A stretch of DNA of 64,000 nucleotides from Verrucomicrobiota bacterium (GCA_026397725.1 JAPLUI010000327.1:18062-82061); one strand, 5' to 3'. Numbered from the stretch's first letter, positions 27,469 through 37,559 are shown. The notes: a model not told the origin generated them from the letters alone. Translations and numbers: made by a program.

Positions 27469-27550
27469 CGGCAACCTATGAGACGATTTGTCGGCGTCCC
27501 GTCGACACGGATTTCTGACAAACCGCCGCCATCCCCAGCGTATTGTAGTG

Positions 27551-29113
27551 ATGAGAATCAACCGACAGATGCGAATTGGGGTGGCGCTGCCTTGGGTTGC
27601 GTTCGCCGGATTTACCGCAGCCCAAACCCCGGTTAGTGATCCGGTGCCAGTGGCCGGTGTTGCTCCATTGCTCACCCCCAAGGCCCCCTTGGCACCCCGC
27701 ATCAACGGCCCCCGCATCACCGGGGTGCGGCCGGGAAAACCGTTTTTGTTCCGCCTTCCATGCACTGGTGAACGCCCGCTCACCTTTGCGGCCGAGGGCC
27801 TGCCACCGGGAATCACCCTTGATTCAACGACCGGCATCCTGCGCGGTGCCAGCACGGCCGCCGGCAGCCACAAGGTCACCCTCGGTGCCACCAACCGGCA
27901 CGGCACGACCCGCCGCGAGTTGAAGATCGTGGTCGGAGACACCCTTGCGCTCACCCCGCCGATGGGTTGGAACTCCTGGTATATCCACTACAACCGGGTG
28001 ACCGAACTGCACCTGCGCGAGGCCGCCGACCAGATGATCAAAACTGGCATGGCCGACTACGGATACCAGTATGTGAACATCGACGATTGCTGGATGAAGG
28101 CGAAAAACGAGCCGCCGTTTCGTGACGCCACCGGCGATTTGTTAGCCAACGACAAGTTCCCCGACCTCAAGGGCATGGTGGACTACATTCATTCGCGGGG
28201 CTTGCGGGCGGGCACCTACATATCGCCCGGACCATGGACCTGCGCGGGTTACGCCGGATCCTGGCAGCACGAGGCCCGGGACGCCCGCTGGTTCGCCAGG
28301 ATGGGCTTTGATTTTCTCAAATACGATTGGTGCAGCTACGAATCGGTGGCCGGAGGCAAGGAACTGGCCCAACTCAAGAAACCCTATCAGCTAATGTGGG
28401 ACGAGCTGCGCAAGCAGGACCGGGACATCGTCCTCAACCTCTGTCAATACGGCATGGGCGAGGTCTGGAAATGGGGCGCGGAGGTCGGCAATTGCTGGCG
28501 TACCACCGGCGATCTCGGGCTGGAACGCGGGAGCAAACTGCCCGGTTTCTATCAGATCGGGATGAGCAACGCCGCTCACTGGGAACACGCCCGCCCAGGC
28601 GCGTGGAACGACCCCGACTACCTGCTCATCGGCTGGGTCGGCGACGCCCACGGCATGGGCGAAGGCAAGCCGACCACGCTCACCGCCGACGAGCAGTATT
28701 CCTACATGTCGATGTGGTGTCTGATGGCGTCGCCGTTGATTTTCAGTGGCGACATGGCCAAGCTCGATGAGTTCACGCTCAGTGTGCTGTGCGCCCCGGA
28801 ATTGATCGATATCGATCAGGATCCGCTCGGCAAACAGGCGGCAATCATCAAGCAGGACGCCCGGCAACTGGTCCTCGCCAAACCGCTGGAAGACGGGGCG
28901 CTGGCGGTCGGCTTGTTCAACCTAACCGATCAACCGCAGCGGCTGGAGATTCCACTCGAGGCGTTGCGCCTGAAACCTGGGGCCGGGGTGCGCGAGGCCT
29001 GGCGGCAGCGCGACCTGCCCGCTGCCGCCGATACCCTCGGCGCCGAAATCCCGGCTCACGGGGTGGCGGTATTCCGGCTCACGCCGAAAGCGAGGTTAGC
29101 CTTGCGCGGATGA
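27551..29113 (+). CDS. GH27 alpha-galactosidase with N-terminal Ig-like domain
   Basis: 520 residues from ATG 27551; an earlier in-frame start at 27,488 would add 21 residues before the signal peptide and is less likely. After the signal (GVALPWVAFAGFTAAQ), residues ~50-135 form a putative Ig domain (GVRPGKPFLFRLPCTGERPL, LPPGITLDSTTGILRG). The GH27 barrel follows: LTPPMGWNSWYIHYN, YVNIDDCWM, FDFLKYDWCSYES with the nucleophile Asp at about residue 258, and WRTTGDLG with the candidate acid/base. Hydrolyses terminal alpha-galactose. C-terminal beta-domain is complete. Confidence 0.93.
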   Translation: MRINRQMRIGVALPWVAFAGFTAAQTPVSDPVPVAGVAPLLTPKAPLAPRINGPRITGVRPGKPFLFRLPCTGERPLTFAAEGLPPGITLDSTTGILRGASTAAGSHKVTLGATNRHGTTRRELKIVVGDTLALTPPMGWNSWYIHYNRVTELHLREAADQMIKTGMADYGYQYVNIDDCWMKAKNEPPFRDATGDLLANDKFPDLKGMVDYIHSRGLRAGTYISPGPWTCAGYAGSWQHEARDARWFARMGFDFLKYDWCSYESVAGGKELAQLKKPYQLMWDELRKQDRDIVLNLCQYGMGEVWKWGAEVGNCWRTTGDLGLERGSKLPGFYQIGMSNAAHWEHARPGAWNDPDYLLIGWVGDAHGMGEGKPTTLTADEQYSYMSMWCLMASPLIFSGDMAKLDEFTLSVLCAPELIDIDQDPLGKQAAIIKQDARQLVLAKPLEDGALAVGLFNLTDQPQRLEIPLEALRLKPGAGVREAWRQRDLPAAADTLGAEIPAHGVAVFRLTPKARLALRG

Positions 29114-29173
29114 AGTCCCGGATTTCCTCAATGACGATAACTTCGCGCCATTTGGCGCGTATGGATCAGCCCC

Positions 29174-30220
29174 ATGAAAACAAGAATCGCAACCTTCCTG
29201 ATGTTGGCGGTCATGAACACCGCTTGTCCTGCCGCTCCTGAAATCAATCACAACCGGCTCCCCGACGAGGTCCGCGCCGCACAGGTGCGCGACATGAAGT
29301 GGGGCATGTTCATCTGCTGGTCGTTCAGCACGTTCTACGGTCAGGAATGGACCCCGACCCGCGACAAGGACGCGTCTTATTTCAAGGCCACCGGTTGCGA
29401 CACCGACCAATGGTGTCAAACGGCCAGGGACGCCGGGATGGGCTACATCCTGTTTCTTACCAAACACCACGATGGCTTCTGTCTGTGGGATACCAAGACC
29501 ACTGAGAAAAAAGCAACCAACAGCCCGCTCGGCATCGACGTGCTCGCCCAGCTCCGCAAGTCCTGCGACAAATTCGGAATCAAGCTGGCGCTCTACTTCT
29601 CCGAGGGCGACTGGAACTGGCCGGGCGCGGTGGATGGCAAAGGCGGCAGCACCGGTGGCGGCAGCAATCCCGAACTCAAGAAGGCGCAGCTCAAGGAGCT
29701 TCTAACGGAATATGGCCCGGTCGAATTCTGGTGGATGGACCATGCGGTTGGCACCGGCGGTCTCTCGCACCAGGAGACCGTGGAATGGATGCATCAGTTC
29801 CAGCCTAACACGTTTGTCGGGTTCAACCACGGCGAGCCGGCGGGTCGCCTGTGCCTGCGGGAAATGGGCAAGCCCGGCAAGCTCGGTGACAAGGACGCGT
29901 CCCATTACAACAAGGATGCCGAGGCCTCATTCAAGGGCTATCAAGTCGCCGAGTTCACCTATCCCATCCTGCCTGACCACCAGGGCGGCGCGATGTGGTT
30001 CTACTCGCTGCCCAAACACGACAACCTCTGCCATCCCGCGGACAAGCTGTTCAAGGACTATCAGGGCGCACTGCAAAACGGCAATATCTTCTCCATCGAC
30101 GTCGGCCCGAACTACCAGGGAAAACTCCGTGACATCGACGTCAAGACCCTCAAACAAGTGGGTGAGATGATACGGGCAGGCGCATCAGTCCAACCCGGCA
30201 ACGCGCCCGCCACCAAATAG
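29174..30220 (+). CDS. GH29 alpha-L-fucosidase (short form)
   Basis: 348 residues with a short signal peptide ending NTACPAAPE. Barrel motifs: MKWGMFICWSFSTFYGQEWT, AGMGYILFLTKHHDGFCLWD, KLALYFSEGDWNW and GPVEFWWMDHAVG, whose Asp at about residue 188 is the nucleophile position in GH29. It ends soon after the barrel (IFSIDVGPNYQGKLRD), so the C-terminal beta-sandwich of many GH29 enzymes is absent. It follows GH27 by 60 bp and would release alpha-L-fucose from an exported substrate. Confidence 0.88.
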   Translation: MKTRIATFLMLAVMNTACPAAPEINHNRLPDEVRAAQVRDMKWGMFICWSFSTFYGQEWTPTRDKDASYFKATGCDTDQWCQTARDAGMGYILFLTKHHDGFCLWDTKTTEKKATNSPLGIDVLAQLRKSCDKFGIKLALYFSEGDWNWPGAVDGKGGSTGGGSNPELKKAQLKELLTEYGPVEFWWMDHAVGTGGLSHQETVEWMHQFQPNTFVGFNHGEPAGRLCLREMGKPGKLGDKDASHYNKDAEASFKGYQVAEFTYPILPDHQGGAMWFYSLPKHDNLCHPADKLFKDYQGALQNGNIFSIDVGPNYQGKLRDIDVKTLKQVGEMIRAGASVQPGNAPATK

Positions 30221-30823
30221 GTGTCCTGTCCAATCAATGACAAGATCACCGGAGCAGGTGGCAAGTTGTTCCAACCTGCGCATCGCAACGGCTGCGGTTG
30301 GTACGCTGACTCACCCGGCGGAGGCCCGGACGACTGGGCGGACATGGGCCGGACAGGTGCCGCTGGCATCGCTAACTTCCTAAGCCCTTACAGCGCTGGC
30401 GACTACCGCAAGCAAGCCCTCCCACACTCAAAAGTCATCGGTGAGCATCCGCAAAGCTTGCCCGACACGCACGGCTCGCCGGCCATGGGCATGGCATCCG
30501 CGGCGCTGGCGGCCAATCTCGAACCTGCCACCTTTCGCAAGCTGATCATCGATTTCCTGCCGACCCATCCGGTCGCGCCGAAGCGGGGCGTGCGGCTGGC
30601 GGTGAGCCTCGACGGCGCGGCACCGCTGATCCTATCAGGAATGGATGGCGCTGTGCTGGCCAACCTCCGCCGCCTGACCACCACGGTGAAGATCGCATCA
30701 CCAGGTCAGCACTCGCTGACGGTGTGGATGGTCGATCCGGGCATCGTGATCGACAAACCCGTTCTGGATTTCTCCCCGCCAAAGGATACTTATCCGGGAC
30801 CGCCAGAATCGTATCGCCGTTGA
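30221..30823 (+). pseudogene. Chimera: DUF6288 fragment joined to the C-terminus of a GH115 enzyme
   Basis: The frame opens right after the GH29 stop with no signal peptide. Residues ~25-105 (GGGPDDWADMGRTGAAGIAN, VIGEHPQSLPDTHGSPAMGM, LEPATFRKL) match the central toroid of a DUF6288 subtype. From about 30,540 the frame becomes the C-terminal domain of GH115 alpha-glucuronidases (RGVRLAVSLDGAAPLIL, PGQHSLTVWMVDPGIVIDKP, GPPESYRR). Two unrelated genes have been joined in frame, both without their other parts. No function expected. Confidence 0.75.
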
Positions 30824-31012
30824 CCCTGACCATTTGTGCCTTTTCCTGCGATTTTATGAATGGCGAGACGCATCGCCGCCGTATTCGGGTTGCCCTGTTG
30901 CAAACGCCATGACAATGTGAACCAGGAAAAGGCGACCATCCATAACCTAACAAGTGATTGGAAAGCAACGGATTCTCGCCGTGAGTTCGAATGATTTACC
31001 GTAATACCAACC

Positions 31013-33451
31013 ATGACTACCAGAAACCATCTCATCACCACCCTCTCCACTCTAGCCATTGCGGCAGCTCTGGCGACTTCCGCCTCGGCCGCCCGGAAGG
31101 GCGAGTTGACCCTTCCCGACTTCACCAAAGGCGAAAAAATCCCCGCCGGGGCGCGCCACGACTGGACCCTCGGCGCCACCGGTACCCGCGGCTGGATCTT
31201 TTGTGACAAGATGGTCACTACCGACGCGCGCCAGATCGCGATCACCAAGGTCGAGAAGGGCTCCCCCGCCGACGGAATCCTGGCTCCCGGCGATGTGATC
31301 CTCGGCGTTGGCGGCAAGCCGTTTGCCTATGACCCGCGCACCGAGTTCGGCAAGGCGCTCACCAGCGCCGAAGCCGCGGCAGGCGGCGGGAATCTAACAA
31401 TAACCCGCTGGCACGCCGGCAAAACAGAAGAGGTCGTGGTGAAACTGCCCGTCCTCGGCAGCTACAGCGCCACCGCGCCCTACGACTGCCCGAAATCGCA
31501 GCGCATTCTCGAACAGGGGTGCAAGGCGCTCGCGGCCCGGATTGCGGACCCATCATACAGCCGAAGTCGTAACCAGGACCCCATCACGCGATCCCTCAAT
31601 GCCCTTGCCCTGTTAGCGAGTGGCAATCCCGCATATCTCCCACTGGTCAAGCAAGAAGCCCAATGGGCGGCGGACTACTCGGAAGACGGGATGCAGACCT
31701 GGCATTACGGCTACGTCACCATGCTGCTCTCCGAGTATGTGATGGCGACCGGCGACGAGTCGGTGATGCCGGGCCTGCGGCGGCTCGCACTCGAAGCCGC
31801 CCACGGCCAGAGCGCCGTGGGCTCGTGGGGCCACAAGTTCGCGCTGCCCGACGGCCGGCTCGGCGGCTACGGGATGATGAATTCTCCGGGCCTGCCGCTG
31901 ACCATCTCGTTGGTGATGGCCCGCGCGGCGGGGGTGAAGGACCCGGCGCTGGACCGCGCCATCGAGCTGAGCGCCCGTCTGATGCGCTTCTACATCGGCA
32001 AGGGCGCGGTTCCCTACGGCGACCATCACCCGTGGATTGAGAACCACGACGACAACGGCAAGTGCGGAATGGCAGCGGTCTTGTTCAACCTGCTCGGTGA
32101 GGAGAAAGGCGCGGAGTTCTTCTCACGCATGAGCGTCGCTTCCCACGGACCCGAGCGCGACACCGGGCACACCGGCAATTTCTTCAACATCCTGTGGTCG
32201 TTGCCGGGCGTCGCCCAGTCCGGCCCCAATGCCACCGGAGCCTGGATGCAGGAGTTCGGTGCCTGGTATTTCGACCTCGCGCGGTGCTGGGACGGCAGCT
32301 TCCCTCACCAAGGCCCACCGGAAATGGCCGGGGACAGCTACACGGGTTGGGATGCCACCGGCGGCTATTTGCTGGCCTACGCGATGCCACTCAAGAAGAT
32401 CTATCTAACAGGGAAACGCCCGGGCGTCGCGCCGCAGCTCGATGCCGCCGCCGCGCAGGCCCTGATCCTCGATGGCCGCGGCTGGAGCAACAAGGACCGC
32501 AACAGCGCCTATGACAAGCTCAGTGGTGACCAGCTCTTCGAATGTCTCGGCAGTTGGTCGCCGGTCGTCCGCGAGCGGGCCGCGATGGCACTGGCCCGCC
32601 GCCAGGATGCCCCCGTTCCCGCCCTGGTGAAGCTGCTCGATTCTCCGCGCCTCGAAGCCCGCTACGGTGCCTGCCAGGCCATCATCGCCCTGCGCGGGCG
32701 TGGCACGCCGGCCATTGAATTACTGCGAAAGTCATTGGCGCAACCAGACCTGTGGTTGCGCATCAAGGCGGCCGAGGCCCTGGCAAGTATTGGCACCCCG
32801 GCCATGCAAGCGGTGCCCGAACTCCTTGCTTTGCTCGCTCACGTCGACAAGGAGAACGATCCGCGCGGCATGCAGCAGCGCTATCTTTCCTTTGCCCTTT
32901 TCGATAGCGGTGGCGAGCATGGTGCCGGAATGCTCAACCGTTCCCTTGACGGAGTGGACCGTGAGTTGCTCTATCAAGCGGTGCGTGCCGGGCTCAGGAA
33001 CCAGGACGGCCGCGCCCGGGGCGCCATCGGCTCGGTCTATCGGAATCTCTCCGCCGAGGAAATCAAGCCATTGTTGCCCGCCATCTATCAGGCAATCGTC
33101 GAACCGGCCCCCAGTGGTGAGATGTTCGCCGACGAAATCCGCTTGGAGGGGCTCCGCCTCATCGCCAGACACCGGATCAAGGAAGGAATTGATGCATGCG
33201 TGAATTACACGCGCAATCAGAATCCATGGGACAGCCAGGAGCGCACGCCAAAACTGATGGAGATCCTGCTCAGCTACGGTGCCCACGCGCAGTCGGTCAT
33301 TCCCGAACTGACACGGATTGCCGACTATTTCGAAAAGGACGAAAAGGACTTTCCCAGAAATCTGATGCTCATGAAGGCCAAGTGCGTCCGCGAGACGATC
33401 CGTGCGATCCAAGCCTCGACGGACAAACCGGAACTCATCGGCATCAAATAG
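31013..33451 (+). CDS. DUF6288 protein: PDZ, alpha-toroid and HEAT-like repeats, secreted
   Basis: 812 residues with a signal peptide (LSTLAIAAALATSASA). Order: PDZ-like domain at ~60-150 (ITKVEKGSPADGILAPGDVI), a helical toroid at ~165-490 rich in conserved His/Asp/Asn/Gly (GQSAVGSWGHKFALPDGRLG, YGDHHPWIENHDDNGKCG, DTGHTGNFFNILWSLPG, MAGDSYTGWDATGGYLLAYA), then HEAT-like helical repeats at ~515-800. The toroid resembles the (alpha/alpha) folds of polysaccharide lyases and six-hairpin glycosidases, but no activity is known to me. Its paralogue at 40,985 overlaps a SASA esterase. It probably binds or cleaves an acetylated glycan. Confidence 0.8.
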   Translation: MTTRNHLITTLSTLAIAAALATSASAARKGELTLPDFTKGEKIPAGARHDWTLGATGTRGWIFCDKMVTTDARQIAITKVEKGSPADGILAPGDVILGVGGKPFAYDPRTEFGKALTSAEAAAGGGNLTITRWHAGKTEEVVVKLPVLGSYSATAPYDCPKSQRILEQGCKALAARIADPSYSRSRNQDPITRSLNALALLASGNPAYLPLVKQEAQWAADYSEDGMQTWHYGYVTMLLSEYVMATGDESVMPGLRRLALEAAHGQSAVGSWGHKFALPDGRLGGYGMMNSPGLPLTISLVMARAAGVKDPALDRAIELSARLMRFYIGKGAVPYGDHHPWIENHDDNGKCGMAAVLFNLLGEEKGAEFFSRMSVASHGPERDTGHTGNFFNILWSLPGVAQSGPNATGAWMQEFGAWYFDLARCWDGSFPHQGPPEMAGDSYTGWDATGGYLLAYAMPLKKIYLTGKRPGVAPQLDAAAAQALILDGRGWSNKDRNSAYDKLSGDQLFECLGSWSPVVRERAAMALARRQDAPVPALVKLLDSPRLEARYGACQAIIALRGRGTPAIELLRKSLAQPDLWLRIKAAEALASIGTPAMQAVPELLALLAHVDKENDPRGMQQRYLSFALFDSGGEHGAGMLNRSLDGVDRELLYQAVRAGLRNQDGRARGAIGSVYRNLSAEEIKPLLPAIYQAIVEPAPSGEMFADEIRLEGLRLIARHRIKEGIDACVNYTRNQNPWDSQERTPKLMEILLSYGAHAQSVIPELTRIADYFEKDEKDFPRNLMLMKAKCVRETIRAIQASTDKPELIGIK

Positions 33452-33606
33452 GGCATGGGATATCATTTCCGAACATGCGAACAGGTTGCCACCCCGCCCG
33501 TACATCCCATCCGGTTAATCCCGTTAGTCGGCCCTTCGGGCTTCTACCAGAATAACGGAAAACCGAACGCCGCTGCCGCCATACCAACTCGGCGGATTTC
33601 CAAGAA

Positions 33607-36069
33607 ATGCAAATACCAAAGGACAGGCCCCATTTGCGAATTGCCTGCATCGGCGTCATATCACTCGTCCTTGCCACCTCCCTCAATGCCCAGCGGCACG
33701 TTTTCCCGCCCGGGTTCCTGGACCAGCAGACGCTTGGCAAGCCACCCGTCGCCTTGGCGGGGCGGGTCTGGTACCTGAAGTTCTCGTCCGACGGCCAAAG
33801 GCTCTTCGCCGTCGCGAACAAGGTCTACGACGTCGATTGGCGGAGGAAAATCCCACGGGTGATCTGGGAGGAGCATGACAACGAGACGATGATGCGCGCT
33901 TCTTTTTCTCCGGATGGCTCGTTGTTCGCCCGCTTGAACAACGGAGACAAGATCGACCTTCACGAATCCAGCACCGGCAAAGTCCTTTACACCATCAAAA
34001 GGCAGGAACGGCTTACCGTTCTTCCCGGCTGGGCCCGCGACAAGGATCTGATCGCCATTGCAGACCGCAAACAGATTCTCATCCATCACCCGAAAACCGG
34101 CGCACTCGTCAGGAAAATTTCCCAAGGGCAGACTGACATCATGGCTGTCGCATTGTCCCCGGACGGCAAGCTCCTGGTGGCTGGCAACAACCGAGTGGAT
34201 AAGAACCAGGAAGAGGGTTTCCTTCTCTATCATCTCGACGGCGATGCCCCGCCCGTCCGGTTGCCGGGAAACGCGACGAGTGACCACTGCAGTGGTGCCG
34301 TGCTTTCATTCTCTCCCGATTCGAAAATCCTCGCGGTGTATTGCTCCCTCGCGCGCAGTGAAACGCTCTACTTCTGGGATGTGGCGGAACACAAGCTCAT
34401 CTATCAGCTTGGTGGCCGCGGCTACAATTTCATCGCCCACTCGCCGGACGGTTCGCTGCTAGCCGCGGGTGGCCTCAACAACCTTGAAATCCTCGATGCG
34501 CGGACCGGTCGTGAGGTTTTCCGCCATCAGGGGGAAAGCGTCAACGAGCACATCTGGAGCGTCGCCTTTTCCCCTGATGGCAACACGCTCGCCACTGGCA
34601 TTGAAGATCACATCAAGTTCTGGGACACACGCACTTGGAAGCAGATCGATCCCGATCCGAACTTGAGTGCTCCCCCCTCCGCCCTGGCGTTTTCGTCCGA
34701 TGGTCGCCATCTCGTGACCGGATCTCTTGCCGGGGAAATGGTGCTCTGGGATTGGGAGAAAAAGTCGGTGCTCTGGAAGAGTCCGTCGCCGCAGGGCCAA
34801 TGGCCGATCAATGCCCTTTCCGTCGATCCATCGAACACCATGATCGGCGTCCAGCAACAACCCCGGTACGGACGCGGACAAGTGCGCATCGTCGATTTCG
34901 CCACCGGAGAAATCCGCCGTTTCCTGTCACCGCCATCACCCACTTTCGCGGAAATCCTGTTTCGATCCGATCAGAAAACGGCGCTTATCGCCACCGCCAA
35001 CCAGATCCTCCAATGGGACGTCGTGGCCGACCGACTGATCAAGGCCATCCCCGTTCCGTTCCTGCACCAAGCGCAGACTGCCGGGTCGTTTGAAATCCGC
35101 ACGCTCCGCGCGGACCCGGCCGATCCCGATCTCATCTGGTGGACGGCCCAGTCACTTTTCGGTGCCATTCACCTCGAACGGAACACCGAGGCATGCACTT
35201 TCGAACTCAGCAAGGATTTCCGCATCTCCGCCCCGATTCCCCCGCGGGGGCATGAGTTCGTCAACATCGGCGACATGGTCTGGAACCTGCCAACCCGGCA
35301 TCTGGTGAATCGGGCTAACAGTAGCAACCTGCCGTCGGTCCGCCATCCTTACGGCAATCTCCTGTTTATCGGCGGCTATCAGGGCAAGGTGCTCGTCTTC
35401 GATATCATGAGCCAGAGCGTCATCCGGGAGATCGACTTCGGTCCCGGAGAAATCAAGGCGCTCACTCTCACGCCCGATGGCAAGACCCTCGTCGCCGCCA
35501 CCACCGGCGGGGTCCACTATGTTTCCCTAACGCCTGTCAACCTGCCAGCCGGCACCACCTCCGCAACCCTGTGGCAGCTCATGGGCAGCGATGACCACTG
35601 GCAGGCCTGGCTCGCCGCATGGGCGCTCGCACGACAGTCCGATTTCATCCCATTTCTCACCAACCATCTAACACCCGCGGCACAACCCGCGCCCGCGGAA
35701 CTCCGCCTGCTCCAGTCCCTGCTCACCGACGGCAGTGACGAGGTCCGCCAGACCGCCGCCCGCAAGCTGCTCGATCTCGGGCACTCCATCACTCCGGAAA
35801 CTTACGAGACCCTGCGCCAGGACGGCCTCCCCACCAAGCTTCCCGAGGGCCCTCCTCCGGGTTTCCCGGATTGCATCCCATCGGCGCCCGTACCGGTCCT
35901 CGTTCCTCTATCAGAACACCGGCGGGCGATGCGGGCGGTGATGATTCTGCAGGAAGACGCCACCGCTCCGGCCGTCCAGTTTCTCAAACTTCTGGCAGGC
36001 GGAGATCCCGGGTCCCCGGTCACCGTTGCCTGCCAAAAGGTCCTGGCTGCGCTGGCAATCCGCCAGTGA
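33607..36069 (+). CDS. Secreted WD40 beta-propeller protein with C-terminal HEAT-like tail
   Basis: 820 residues; signal peptide IACIGVISLVLATSLNAQ. At least eight WD40-type repeats carry the FSPDG signature (ASFSPDGSLFARL, VALSPDGKLLVAG, LSFSPDSKILAVY, VAFSPDGNTLATG, LAFSSDGRHLVTG, LTLTPDGKTLVAA), probably forming two propellers. The last ~170 residues are helical (HWQAWLAAWALARQSDFIPF, LLTDGSDEVRQTAARKLLDL), a layout common in Planctomycetes and Verrucomicrobia. Likely a scaffold or binding protein; no catalytic site seen. A short GCCC-TTC-GGGC hairpin at 33,529 lies in the 155-bp gap before it. Confidence 0.7.
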   Translation: MQIPKDRPHLRIACIGVISLVLATSLNAQRHVFPPGFLDQQTLGKPPVALAGRVWYLKFSSDGQRLFAVANKVYDVDWRRKIPRVIWEEHDNETMMRASFSPDGSLFARLNNGDKIDLHESSTGKVLYTIKRQERLTVLPGWARDKDLIAIADRKQILIHHPKTGALVRKISQGQTDIMAVALSPDGKLLVAGNNRVDKNQEEGFLLYHLDGDAPPVRLPGNATSDHCSGAVLSFSPDSKILAVYCSLARSETLYFWDVAEHKLIYQLGGRGYNFIAHSPDGSLLAAGGLNNLEILDARTGREVFRHQGESVNEHIWSVAFSPDGNTLATGIEDHIKFWDTRTWKQIDPDPNLSAPPSALAFSSDGRHLVTGSLAGEMVLWDWEKKSVLWKSPSPQGQWPINALSVDPSNTMIGVQQQPRYGRGQVRIVDFATGEIRRFLSPPSPTFAEILFRSDQKTALIATANQILQWDVVADRLIKAIPVPFLHQAQTAGSFEIRTLRADPADPDLIWWTAQSLFGAIHLERNTEACTFELSKDFRISAPIPPRGHEFVNIGDMVWNLPTRHLVNRANSSNLPSVRHPYGNLLFIGGYQGKVLVFDIMSQSVIREIDFGPGEIKALTLTPDGKTLVAATTGGVHYVSLTPVNLPAGTTSATLWQLMGSDDHWQAWLAAWALARQSDFIPFLTNHLTPAAQPAPAELRLLQSLLTDGSDEVRQTAARKLLDLGHSITPETYETLRQDGLPTKLPEGPPPGFPDCIPSAPVPVLVPLSEHRRAMRAVMILQEDATAPAVQFLKLLAGGDPGSPVTVACQKVLAALAIRQ

Positions 36070-36120
36070 TTCTTGACCTGCTCTAAACCGTGGATTCGTA
36101 TCCCTTTCCATCAACTGATC

Positions 36121-36204
36121 ATGACAACCCGCACCAAACTCATCACCATCCTCCATGAAACCTCCAACATCCATCAACCAACCAACCACCACCACCACCT
36201 ATGA
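36121..36204 (+). pseudogene. 5' remnant of a DUF6288 gene ending in an ATGA overlap
   Basis: MTTRTKLITIL at the start closely resembles MTTRNHLITTL of the DUF6288 gene at 31,013, then the frame becomes a low-complexity Asn/His/Pro tail and stops. The TGA overlaps the ATG of the next SASA esterase (36,201). It may be a remnant signal peptide or act only as a leader coupled to the downstream gene. Confidence 0.4.
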
Positions 36205-37193
36205 CAAAACTAATCCGCTCCACCATTCTCCTGGCGCTCGCGTTGGGGGCCACCGCCTTGGGCACACCGATTCCGGCCAATGGCAAGCTGAAAATCTTCA
36301 TCATGTCAGGGCAGTCGAACATGATCGGCTTCGGTCAACTTGCGGGCAGCCCGGGGACCATGGAGACCTATCTCAAGAGCAAGCCCAAGGATTATGGTCA
36401 CCTGGTCGATAAGGACGGCAAACCGCTTGTCCGCGACGACGTGTGGATCGTGAACCTGTCCGACGAGAAGCAGCGGGCGCAGGGCTGGCTGACCACCGGT
36501 TACGGGGCGCCTGGAGGCCACATCGGGCCGGAGTATGGCTTTGGCTTCGTGGTCGGAGACGCCTACGAGGATCCGGTTTTGATCATCAAGTCGGCCTGGG
36601 GCGGCAAGTCGCTTTGTCATAACTTCCTGTCGCCGGGTTCGGAGGTCTATCCGAAACCTGAGAAAGACGGGGACAAGGGATTTCAATACGCGGAAGTCCT
36701 CCGGCACGTGAAGGAGATCACCGGCAACTTGAAGAAATGCTTCCCGGATTATTCGGGCAAGGGCTACGAGATTGTGGGTTTCGGATGGCATCAGGGTTGG
36801 AACGACCGGATCGACCAGAAGGCGGTGGATGCCTACGAAAAGAACATGGTCAACTTCGTGAAGGATATGAGAAAGGATCTGGGAATCGCGAAGCTGCCCT
36901 TCGTGATCGCCAATACCGGAATGGGCGGCTGGGACAATCCCCCACCATACAAGGCGAAAGTCGAGAAACTCATGGACGCGCAGCTTGCCCTGGCGGATCC
37001 GAAAAAGTATCCGGAGTTCAAGGGCAACGTCGCGGGCGTGGAAACCCGTGATTTCCAGCGCAAGCGGGAGGAGTCGCCATCCAAGCAGGATTACCACTGG
37101 CTTAGAAACTGGGAAACCTTGTATCTGATCGGCAAGTCCATGGGCGACGCAATGCTTGGCCTCGAGTCCGGTGACACCACGACCTCCAAGTAG
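36201..37193 (+). CDS. SASA-family carbohydrate acetylesterase
   Basis: 330 residues with a signal peptide (ILLALALGATALGTPI). The serine block FIMSGQSNMIGFGQL at ~35 holds the SGNH-type nucleophile; later blocks are GPEYGFGFVVGD, IKSAWGGKSL and GFGWHQGWNDRID, all typical of the sialate-O-acetylesterase (SASA/DUF303) family. It should remove O-acetyl groups from glycans outside the cytoplasm. One of three intact and at least two ruined members here. Its last ~60 bases plus ~50 bases of downstream spacer recur at 43,387-43,508. Confidence 0.85.
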   Translation: MTKLIRSTILLALALGATALGTPIPANGKLKIFIMSGQSNMIGFGQLAGSPGTMETYLKSKPKDYGHLVDKDGKPLVRDDVWIVNLSDEKQRAQGWLTTGYGAPGGHIGPEYGFGFVVGDAYEDPVLIIKSAWGGKSLCHNFLSPGSEVYPKPEKDGDKGFQYAEVLRHVKEITGNLKKCFPDYSGKGYEIVGFGWHQGWNDRIDQKAVDAYEKNMVNFVKDMRKDLGIAKLPFVIANTGMGGWDNPPPYKAKVEKLMDAQLALADPKKYPEFKGNVAGVETRDFQRKREESPSKQDYHWLRNWETLYLIGKSMGDAMLGLESGDTTTSK

Positions 37194-37247
37194 GCCGCCC
37201 GGCCGGATCGGCTAACCAATCCACTCGCGTCATCGAATCATGAAAAA
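37131..37247 (+). repeat. Direct repeat, copy 1: SASA gene end plus spacer
   Basis: The last codons of the SASA gene (KSMGDAMLGLESG), the sequence TAGGCCGCCCGGCCGGATC and the following spacer up to ATGAAAAA are repeated with substitutions at 43,387-43,508. Confidence 0.75.
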
Positions 37248-37559
37248 ACACCGCCCTGCCTGGTTGTCCTTGGTCTGCCCGCCGCAGTTCAATCCGCAGT
37301 GGCGGGTGATCCCGGCACGACCCGGGGAGTGATTGATATCAGCAAACTGTCACTCGGCACACCAGCGGCGGAACCAGCGGCCATGGACACTGCCAACATA
37401 CCGGCGGCGGAAAAGACCGATGCCCACCGGTCGTGACAATGTACACTTTACAGGGGCCGGCTATCTGACAGGCTGATCGCATACGCCCAGCCCTTGCTGG
37501 GCAAAGGCTTCGCTGAGGCCACGCTCGCCATGATGAAGCAGCAGCAGAAACGCCCGTGA
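37240..37559 (+). pseudogene. Decayed exported protein fused to the end of an esterase
   Basis: This stretch has no intact gene. From ATG 37240 the frame breaks in a run of six A's; one added A would give a signal-peptide-like start (CLVVLGLPAAVQSAVAGDPG) and run through SKLSLGTPAAEPAAMDTANI to a TGA at 37,434. In other frames the sequence continues as RDNVHFTGAGYLTG and then LIAYAQPLLGKGFAEATLAM to a stop at 37,557, which looks like the C-terminus of an SGNH/SASA esterase. The whole is best read as a gene reduced by deletions and at least two frameshifts. Confidence 0.5.
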
